A stretch of 9,928 bases of DNA from Candidatus Thorarchaeota archaeon (GTDB lineage Archaea; Asgardarchaeota; Thorarchaeia; Thorarchaeales; Thorarchaeaceae), in NCBI GenBank assembly GCA_016840245.1, contig JAEOST010000599.1, positions 1 through 9,928 on the forward strand. Direction: 5' to 3'. This document shows, one piece after another, positions 1-4,647 of this stretch (position 1 is the stretch's first letter; each line of letters begins with the position of its first letter). Made by a program: the position numbers and the translations under genes. The notes beneath the pieces were generated by a model, which had not been told where the DNA came from, searched no databases, and saw nothing but the letters and a program-made list of their open reading frames with translations.

Positions 1-241
1 GATTTACTGAGTTGTCTATTGCATCGTGACTATATGAGAACTCATCCGAACTTCCGTTTACTGCGAATGTAGGACTCTCCTCCAACTCGGGGTCTGGTAT
101 CACCTGAGGTGTTTCCCAATCAGATAGAATCGCGTCCTTCTGAAGACTCATGTTACTAAATCCAGTCAATGGTAAACCGACTGGAATAACAAATAATGAA
201 AATAGGATCACTAAAGACAGACCGGCTCGTAGACCTTTCAA
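1..241 (-). CDS. N-terminal part of a secreted or membrane-anchored protein (TTG start), cut by the window edge
   Basis: This minus-strand reading frame is open for 80 codons and leaves the window at its left edge. It starts at TTG (239-241), seven bases after a perfect GGAGGT Shine-Dalgarno site at 249-254. A TATA-like element lies about 40 bp upstream. The N-terminus reads MKGLRAGLSLVILFSLFVIP, a basic start followed by a hydrophobic core of about 20 residues, which is typical of a Sec signal peptide or a signal anchor. The following residues are polar and acidic, with a Pro/Glu-rich stretch (about 44-57), as expected for the start of a mature extracellular domain. No domain can be recognised in the part present, so the function is unknown. 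The only in-frame ATG is at codon 31, inside the mature region, so an ATG-only gene call would lose the signal peptide. Confidence 0.75.
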   Translation of the reverse strand, partial: MKGLRAGLSLVILFSLFVIPVGLPLTGFSNMSLQKDAILSDWETPQVIPDPELEESPTFAVNGSSDEFSYSHDAIDNSVN

Positions 242-248
242 ACAAACT

Positions 249-288
249 ACCTCCGCCTTCAATGATGCTCAATTCCCATCTTATAGGT
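249..288 (-). promoter_or_regulatory. TATA box and Shine-Dalgarno site of the left-edge secreted-protein gene
   Basis: On the minus strand CCTATAAGAT (279-288) resembles an archaeal TATA box. A transcription start about 26 bp downstream would fall near 257. The leader would then be short and contain GGAGGT (249-254), seven bases before the TTG start. The agreement of these three elements supports both the promoter and the start codon. No transcript data back this. Confidence 0.55.
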
Positions 289-334
289 ATTATGAGTTTC
301 CGATGCTCTGACATGTAAGTGCTATATCAAGTAA

Positions 335-1024
335 TCAGTTCCAAGTTTCCACAAACTCGGATGCATACTCCAGAACAGCAATTAATTGTTCTCCAGAGAA
401 CTCGGGAGCACGTAAAATGTATGATCTACCAAGAAGTGGAACCGCAAAAAGTAAACCGTTGCCTGTGATGTACTCTCTCGTAGATGTTGGGATTGTGAAC
501 TGTCCATCCAGAGTGTGAACCCTCATCCCCTGAATGTTTATAGAAGCGTCCCATTTCATGAAAACCGTTCGTACATCAAGTTCTTGTTTCTGAGTTGTTT
601 CTATATGTTTGAAAACGACATAGTACAGGGTCCCTGGGGATTTGGTTGTGAGAAAGATGTAGACTCCGTTCCTTTCAGTGGCTGTATATTTCTCTGTGAT
701 GACAAGGTCTAGTGAACCTATCCGTTGAAGGATCCTGATTGAATAGGTGTAGTGTGTTATGTTTCCACTACTTGCGAAGATGCCTATGCCTATAATGCAC
801 ACAATAAACGTGGCTATAATTGCTACCGGAACTACGGTATCTGCAAAAGCAGGAGGGATGAGAACGCTTACAACAATGAAGATGATTGGAGCGAATATCA
901 CCACTCCGCACCAAGCCTCCTTGCTACTTGCTCTTTCTTCAAGCTCTTGGAGTGTTACTATCTTGTCTTGTGATTTATCATCCAAACTCGTATCCACACT
1001 CACACTCAGTACTTGTTGCAACAC
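335..1024 (-). CDS. Two-helix membrane protein of unknown function
   Basis: A 229-residue protein if it starts at the GTG at 1022-1024. Residues 1-38 are polar, with a Glu-rich stretch (LQELEERASSKE). Two hydrophobic segments follow at about 40-60 and 64-85, and then a soluble domain of about 140 residues rich in alternating hydrophobic residues, suggesting beta structure. This layout resembles archaeal and bacterial membrane proteins with a PH-like or similar C-terminal domain, but I cannot name a family. The start is uncertain. The GTG at 1024 lies 19 bases from the only good SD (GGAGG, 1044-1048). That SD is ideally placed for an out-of-frame ATG at 1038 which opens a 10-codon ORF. In-frame GTG codons at 1003 and 997 follow directly after the stop of that short ORF and could be the true start. 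The gene has its own TATA box and operator-like dyads. Confidence 0.75.
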   Translation of the reverse strand: MLQQVLSVSVDTSLDDKSQDKIVTLQELEERASSKEAWCGVVIFAPIIFIVVSVLIPPAFADTVVPVAIIATFIVCIIGIGIFASSGNITHYTYSIRILQRIGSLDLVITEKYTATERNGVYIFLTTKSPGTLYYVVFKHIETTQKQELDVRTVFMKWDASINIQGMRVHTLDGQFTIPTSTREYITGNGLLFAVPLLGRSYILRAPEFSGEQLIAVLEYASEFVETWN

Positions 1025-1038
1025 AGTATTGAAGGCAT
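1006..1038 (-). CDS. Possible 10-codon leader ORF overlapping the start of the two-helix membrane protein gene
   Basis: ATG at 1036-1038 lies five bases after GGAGG (1044-1048), the best SD in this leader. It opens a frame reading MPSILCCNKY and stops at TGA 1006-1008. The stop falls two bases before an in-frame GTG (1001-1003) of the downstream gene, an arrangement that would allow coupled re-initiation. The alternative is a chance ATG, or a single-base assembly error that separates the true start from the main frame. Confidence 0.3.
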   Translation of the reverse strand: MPSILCCNKY

Positions 1039-1077
1039 AAAAACCTCCGTTCTCATCATCGGTAATGCTGTTCAGCT

Positions 1078-1085
1078 ATCATATA
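1078..1085 (-). promoter_or_regulatory. TATA box for the two-helix membrane protein gene
   Basis: The minus strand reads TATATGAT here. A transcription start about 26 bp downstream would be near 1055, seven bases before the GGAGG site at 1044-1048. This geometry fits a short-leader archaeal mRNA. Confidence 0.5.
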
Positions 1086-1087
1086 CA

Positions 1088-1124
1088 GACTATTTGAATA
1101 GTCAGTCACCAATGACCTGTCATT
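1088..1124. promoter_or_regulatory. Pair of operator-like dyads upstream of the TATA box
   Basis: There are two perfect inverted repeats. The first is GACTATT-tg-AATAGTC (1088-1103, 7-bp arms). The second is AATGAC-ct-GTCATT (1111-1124, 6-bp arms). Their centres are 22 bp apart, about two helical turns, so they would lie on the same DNA face. The first begins two bases upstream of the TATA box, where the BRE would be, so a bound protein could block or recruit TFB/TBP. The arms differ in sequence, so they may be two sites of a relaxed regulator or sites for two proteins. Confidence 0.45.
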
Positions 1125-1205
1125 AAAAAAGATATGGGAAAAAAGAATGTGCGGCCAATAGGTTAGCCCACTCAGGGTGGTTAGTCAAGTTCAAATTTTG
1201 AACTT
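1125..1205 (-). terminator. Possible terminator region of the OB-fold SSB gene
   Basis: Downstream of the SSB stop on the minus strand lies a perfect inverted repeat with 9-bp arms and a 1-base centre (AAGTTCAAA-T-TTTGAACTT, 1187-1205). Two runs of six T on the minus strand (1139-1144 and 1125-1130) follow about 45 bp later. Archaeal transcription commonly ends at T-tracts, and these lie just before the next gene's promoter. The distance between hairpin and T-runs makes them separate elements, and the palindrome might instead be a protein site. Confidence 0.35.
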
Positions 1206-1264
1206 AGTCATTAATCCTAATGCCGCTTATGATTGTTCAATCGAATCTGAATTGAGATTTTCAC

Positions 1265-1654
1265 TTATCTTCGAATGTTCTCGTGATGATCCGCGGACAT
1301 GTCAATTTCGGTGTTCACTTCATCTATTGGTTCTTCAGCTGTAGCAATCGAACCGAACTTTCCTAATTGAAGTCTTAGATTGCCCTTGAAGAGACCTGTG
1401 TATCCATTTGTGAGTGCGTAAGTCTCGCCTTCCTTTATTGTTTCGATGGTTTCGTTCCAAATAGGCATCATGACTGTTGCTGTCGAATCGCCTACAACGG
1501 CATCTAATACGCGGTATGTTTCACCGTCTCTACGAGATTCAACTGATCTTTCTTCACTAGTGCTCATGACCTTGAAGGTAATGTTGACACTTTTCATTCC
1601 GGGCTTAAGCTCGGCAATTGTGGCCTCAATGGCCTCTGTTTTGTTTTCACTCAT
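1265..1654 (-). CDS. Single-OB-fold single-stranded DNA-binding protein (crenarchaeal SSB / SOSS-B1 type)
   Basis: A 129-residue protein whose first 105 residues follow the pattern of Sulfolobus SSB and eukaryotic SOSS-B1. The N-terminal stretch ELKPGMKSVNITFKV matches the first OB strand. DAVVGDSTATV (51-61) is the central strand pair, followed by the IKEGE turn and an FKGNLRLQLGKFG strand near the end. Aromatic residues W66, Y85 and F89 fall where Sulfolobus SSB has W56, W75 and F79, the bases-stacking residues, with W75 replaced by Tyr. The short tail (106-129) is acidic with a His pair and a basic end, unlike the Gly/Arg-rich tail of the Sulfolobus protein. It should bind ssDNA or RNA during replication and repair. 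The upstream region shows no strong SD, only GAGTGA nine bases or so before the ATG. Confidence 0.88.
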   Translation of the reverse strand: MSENKTEAIEATIAELKPGMKSVNITFKVMSTSEERSVESRRDGETYRVLDAVVGDSTATVMMPIWNETIETIKEGETYALTNGYTGLFKGNLRLQLGKFGSIATAEEPIDEVNTEIDMSADHHENIRR

Positions 1655-1922
1655 TGTGATTCACTCGCTATTGCGAATTCAGGTCATTCAAAACTAGGAT
1701 AATCTTCATGTGGAAGTACAAGAAGGTCGTTAATCCTCAATAAAACCAGCTAGAGAAGGTTTGCATAGTTGCTATGCCTGTACTCGGAGCGTGGAGGAGT
1801 TTGCTTATAGTACTATGTATCTCGCTGGAAAATCGTTGAAATGGAATCTGTTGGTGAAGTTCAATTACTGAGAATTGGATCAACTTTAACACCACTTTAA
1901 AGCTCGGGTAAATCCAACCTAA

Positions 1923-1930
1923 TTTATATA
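1923..1930 (+). promoter_or_regulatory. TATA box of the caspase-like protease gene
   Basis: TTTATATA lies in an AT-rich stretch. A transcription start about 26 bp downstream would fall near 1953, giving a leader of about 27 to 42 bases depending on the start codon. It is the clearest TATA box in the window. Confidence 0.65.
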
Positions 1931-1951
1931 TTGGTTTTACTTTTTTACCAC

Positions 1952-1976
1952 ATCTGGTTTTAAACAATAACCAGGT
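1952..1976 (+). promoter_or_regulatory. Leader hairpin that includes the AGGT ribosome-binding site
   Basis: Bases 1952-1959 (ATCTGGTT) can pair with 1969-1976 (AACCAGGT), forming eight pairs with one G-U wobble around a nine-base loop. The AGGT at 1973-1976 is the only SD-like site in front of the GTG codons at 1980 and 1983. The hairpin would sit at the predicted 5' end of the mRNA, so it could limit initiation. Folding was judged by eye only. Confidence 0.4.
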
Positions 1977-1979
1977 CGC

Positions 1980-3821
1980 GTGGTGCAAAACCAAATGAAA
2001 CGAGATATGCGAGTGTTTTCAATTCTGGTTCTCCTTACACTGTTATTGGCATCTATGCCGATGTTTGCTATGGGGCATTCAGTGTCTGATACCCTGACAT
2101 CGAGTAATGCAAGATTCTCCCGACCTGTGGAGTCTTACATTGTGGAGTCGAGTCATCCCTATACTAACAACTACGACTACACATGGACCATAACAGAACC
2201 CGGAGCAACCCAGATACGTGTCCATTTCACGAAGATTGACACAGAACAGAACTATGATTTTGTATATGTCTATGATTATGCTGGAGCCCAACTTCACAAG
2301 CTGTCTGGCCTTTACTCATCCGGAGGATGGTCATCATGGAGCACGGGAGAGACAATCCAGGTCCGCCTCGACACAGATTACTCAGTCACTGACTGGGGCT
2401 TTGCCATCGATCAGATTGAGTATGAAGGTGGTGGAGGCGGAGGTGGGGACAACATCCTAGTGGATGGCGTGACCTCATCTGGATCTCTGGCAAGTGTCGG
2501 AGCAACCGAGATGTGGACGATCGAGGTTGGAGCTGACGCTCTCAGTATGTACTCAGTCCTAACATGTGGATCTGCAGATTTCGATCTTTATGGTCGTCGA
2601 GGTGCAGAGCCCACAACAAGTACCTATGACTGGCGAGGTTACACAAGTGGAGGAGAGGAAGTCACCTTCAATACACCTGGTCAGGGAACTTGGTACATCA
2701 TGGTTCGATCCTATAGTGGAACTGGCTCATACGACCTCACAGTGTCATTGACCTATGACAGTGGAGGTGGTGGAGGAGATAATGTCCTCGAAGACGGAGT
2801 TCCTGCAACAGGCTCTCTTGCTGCACAGTATGACACTGAGATGTGGACCATAGACATTGGAGCTGATGCTCTGAGTATGTACTCGGTATTAACATGTGGC
2901 TCTGCTGACTTTGACCTGTACGGGCGTCTTGGGGCTGAACCTACAACAAGTACATACGATTGGCGAGGTTACACTGGCGGTGGTGAGGAGGTCACCTTCA
3001 ACAACCCTGGAGCTGGAACATGGTACATCATGGTCCGGTCCTATAGCGGAACCGGGTCCTATGAGCTGACCGTTTCTGTCACCTATGATTCCGGTGGGGG
3101 CGGTGGAGATGGTGTTGTTAGGAAGTGGGCTGTAATAGTTGGTATAAGCGACTACAAGGCCATCAGTGATCTCTCTTACTGCGACGAGGATGCAACTGAC
3201 TGGTACAACTATCTCAACAACGTAATGGACTATGACTATATCCGAGTACTAGGTGATGGCCATACTTCTAACTACCCAACTTACTATGCCCTTGCTACTG
3301 AGGCCAACGTGAAGGCTTCACTGAACTGGATGGTTTCTGGAGCTGATGAGGACGACCAGATTGCATTCATCACTTCTGGTCACGGCTCTGGAAATGGGGC
3401 TGGTTCCTCATACCTCTGTATGTGGGACTGCGGAAGTGGTGAATCTGGAGAGGATGGGGACTTCTATGATACGGAGCTGGCTCCAATCATCGGGAGTTCT
3501 GATGCTAGTGACATCTTCATCTTCATTGATCATTGCTATAGTGGTGGTTTGATTCCTGAGATTGCTGCTCTTGGCAACTCCGTTAAGGTGTACATGACCA
3601 CAACCTGTACGGATGATGGTTATGGCTATGATGACCCGTCACACCTGAATGGAGCTTGGACATACTACTTCCTCGAGTACGGTCTCGTCAATCACTACGG
3701 TAGTAATCCTAACACCCTGATGGAAGACTGCTTTGACTATGCCCTCAATACCTACCCGCACGGTGGGGGCGATACTCCACAGGAATACGATGGGAATACG
3801 AGTGTCGGATTTAGACTGTGA
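1980..3821 (+). CDS. Secreted caspase-like cysteine protease: signal peptide, CUB-like domain, two PPC domains, C14-type catalytic domain
   Basis: Counting from the GTG at 1980 the protein has 613 residues. A basic start and hydrophobic run (about 7-31, ending FAMGHS) form a signal peptide. Residues 50-150 resemble a CUB domain (SHPYTNNYDYTWTI, NYDFVYVYD, a WGF-containing last strand). A seven-glycine linker leads to two pre-peptidase C-terminal (PPC) domains (about 157-261 and 267-371), each followed by a five-glycine linker. The last 235 residues are a C14 caspase/metacaspase-like fold. WAVIVGISDY begins strand 1, SGHG holds the presumed catalytic His468, and FIDHCYSGG holds the presumed nucleophile Cys519. 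Export followed by extracellular or cell-surface proteolysis is the likely role; CUB and PPC modules usually bind surfaces or partners. Start choice is open: GTG 1980, GTG 1983 (seven bases from AGGT) or ATG 1995, all of which keep the signal peptide. A C13 or C25-like protease is the main alternative within the same clan. Confidence 0.87.
   Translation: MVQNQMKRDMRVFSILVLLTLLLASMPMFAMGHSVSDTLTSSNARFSRPVESYIVESSHPYTNNYDYTWTITEPGATQIRVHFTKIDTEQNYDFVYVYDYAGAQLHKLSGLYSSGGWSSWSTGETIQVRLDTDYSVTDWGFAIDQIEYEGGGGGGGDNILVDGVTSSGSLASVGATEMWTIEVGADALSMYSVLTCGSADFDLYGRRGAEPTTSTYDWRGYTSGGEEVTFNTPGQGTWYIMVRSYSGTGSYDLTVSLTYDSGGGGGDNVLEDGVPATGSLAAQYDTEMWTIDIGADALSMYSVLTCGSADFDLYGRLGAEPTTSTYDWRGYTGGGEEVTFNNPGAGTWYIMVRSYSGTGSYELTVSVTYDSGGGGGDGVVRKWAVIVGISDYKAISDLSYCDEDATDWYNYLNNVMDYDYIRVLGDGHTSNYPTYYALATEANVKASLNWMVSGADEDDQIAFITSGHGSGNGAGSSYLCMWDCGSGESGEDGDFYDTELAPIIGSSDASDIFIFIDHCYSGGLIPEIAALGNSVKVYMTTTCTDDGYGYDDPSHLNGAWTYYFLEYGLVNHYGSNPNTLMEDCFDYALNTYPHGGGDTPQEYDGNTSVGFRL
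2448..3107 (+). repeat. Tandem duplication of a PPC domain plus glycine linker (two 330-bp units)
   Basis: Units 2448-2777 and 2778-3107 each encode 110 residues that begin with Asp-Asn and end in five glycines, with no gap between them. By direct count 93 of 110 residues are identical. Most codon differences in the conserved cores are synonymous (for example in the LTCGSADFDLYGR stretch), so the duplication is not recent and the protein sequence has been kept under constraint or homogenised. Confidence 0.9.
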
Positions 3822-3849
3822 AGGGGATAACTCCCCTTCCTCTTTTTTT
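3821..3849 (+). terminator. Hairpin plus T-tract terminator after the caspase-like protease gene
   Basis: AAGGGG (3821-3826) pairs with CCCCTT (3833-3838) around the loop ataact, and seven T follow at 3843-3849. The stem begins at the last base of the TGA stop. The facing gene ends at 3851, so this element serves the plus strand; the minus strand has no T-run here. Confidence 0.65.
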
Positions 3850-3850
3850 C

Positions 3851-4585
3851 TCAATCAAAGAGGATCTCATTCATTCGCTTTCGAATCTTCACCCATTCAT
3901 CTGATGCAATTGAAAATGAACAAATGAAGTCCTCGAACATGTACAGGACATCTTTGTCAGCGACATCTGTTCTCACCATTCTCATGAGTTTTGAGTGTCC
4001 CTCATGCTCAATTGCAGAGGCCTGTATTCTCAGCTCAACATACTCCTCCAAGAGTTCTTCAGATAGGTCAAACCCAAAGAAGGACAGCATCTTTTTGATC
4101 TTCTCTTTGCTCTTACCATACTCCTCGCCACCATCTTTTACTCCAGGGAGCTTGTCGAACATGAATATCTTCGCAGTTCTACGGTAGTAGTCTGTATTGC
4201 GTTTTCCCTTAGTAGTTGTACCAAACTTGATGACATAACCTGCCTTGATCAGCTTGGGGAGATGGTGGTAGATCTGACTGTTTGTGAGGGGGGTATCGCA
4301 GAGACCGGGTTCCTGAGATAGTTGCGATATCTCTGTGACTGAGAGTGAATGACGTTTGACAATCTTCTCTCTAATCACTCGTTCTCCACTGGCATCGTCC
4401 TTTCTTTCCACGGTCTTCTTGTCTTCTATCCCATGACGTAGAATGCAGATGATTGCAGCCCTTGCTGGGTCTGCAAGGACCTCTGCAATGTCATCATCTG
4501 TGACGAGATCATAGTCTCTCTGAGGAATACGACCCTCCTTTGTTAGCTGGATTCCTGCCAGTGCATCAGTCAGTTCGTCATCCAT
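3851..4585 (-). CDS. Winged-helix transcriptional regulator (ArsR-like HTH)
   Basis: A 244-residue protein. The HTH region spans about 32-145. A first helix (ADPARAAIICILRHG) is of the type found in ArsR-like repressors. A charged insertion (about 55-79, rich in Lys, Glu and Asp) follows, then LSVTEISQLS and the recognition helix LTNSQIYHHLPKLIKAGYV. A wing with Lys/Arg (KGKRNTDYYRRTAKIF) closes the domain. The C-terminal 100 residues are helical and charged (KSKEKIKKMLSFFGF, ELLEEYVELRIQAS) and probably serve dimerisation or sensing. No metal-binding cysteine motif is visible, so it is not a classic metal sensor. It should bind DNA in the cytoplasm; its target is unknown. It converges on the caspase-like gene and lies 62 bp from the upstream M32 gene, with its own TATA-like element, so it need not be co-transcribed. 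Confidence 0.82.
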   Translation of the reverse strand: MDDELTDALAGIQLTKEGRIPQRDYDLVTDDDIAEVLADPARAAIICILRHGIEDKKTVERKDDASGERVIREKIVKRHSLSVTEISQLSQEPGLCDTPLTNSQIYHHLPKLIKAGYVIKFGTTTKGKRNTDYYRRTAKIFMFDKLPGVKDGGEEYGKSKEKIKKMLSFFGFDLSEELLEEYVELRIQASAIEHEGHSKLMRMVRTDVADKDVLYMFEDFICSFSIASDEWVKIRKRMNEILFD

Positions 4586-4633
4586 GATAGACCACTCATG
4601 TCCTTATTGACTTCTTTCTCTCTGTTGCTGGTA

Positions 4634-4641
4634 TCTTATAT
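4634..4641 (-). promoter_or_regulatory. TATA-like element for the winged-helix regulator
   Basis: The minus strand reads ATATAAGA, about 52 bp upstream of the regulator's ATG (4583-4585). Transcription from about 4611 would give a leader of about 25 bases. It lies at the end of the gap after the M32 stop (4648), so the regulator can be expressed independently of the M32 gene. Confidence 0.45.
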
Positions 4642-4647
4642 CGTTGG

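Larger units (their letters stand above)
1655..1979. other. Divergent intergenic region between the SSB gene and the caspase-like protease gene
   Basis: This 325-bp gap separates divergent genes. It holds two short palindromes, GCATAG-TTG-CTATGC (1763-1777) and ATAGTACTAT (1807-1816), centred about 41 bp apart. It also holds two copies of ACTTTAA (1883-1889 and 1894-1900) 11 bp apart, one helical turn, about 25-40 bp upstream of the plus-strand TATA box. I see no convincing promoter for the SSB gene. A minus-strand open frame from 1994 to 1737 lacks any SD or domain and spans the plus-strand promoter, so I do not call it. Confidence 0.6.

Noticed and set aside
515..1040. Plus-strand open frames opposite the two-helix membrane protein gene
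   Set aside because: They lie antisense to a frame with a clear membrane and soluble domain layout, and their translations are of low-complexity, unstructured composition.
1161..1186. GGTTAG repeated around CCCACTCAGGG, seen as a possible small RNA or transposon end
   Set aside because: Only a weak four-pair stem forms and no mobile-element gene or target duplication is nearby.
1737..1994. 85-codon minus-strand open frame
   Set aside because: It spans the TATA box and leader of the caspase-like gene, has no SD, and its translation shows no domain or membrane pattern of a real protein.
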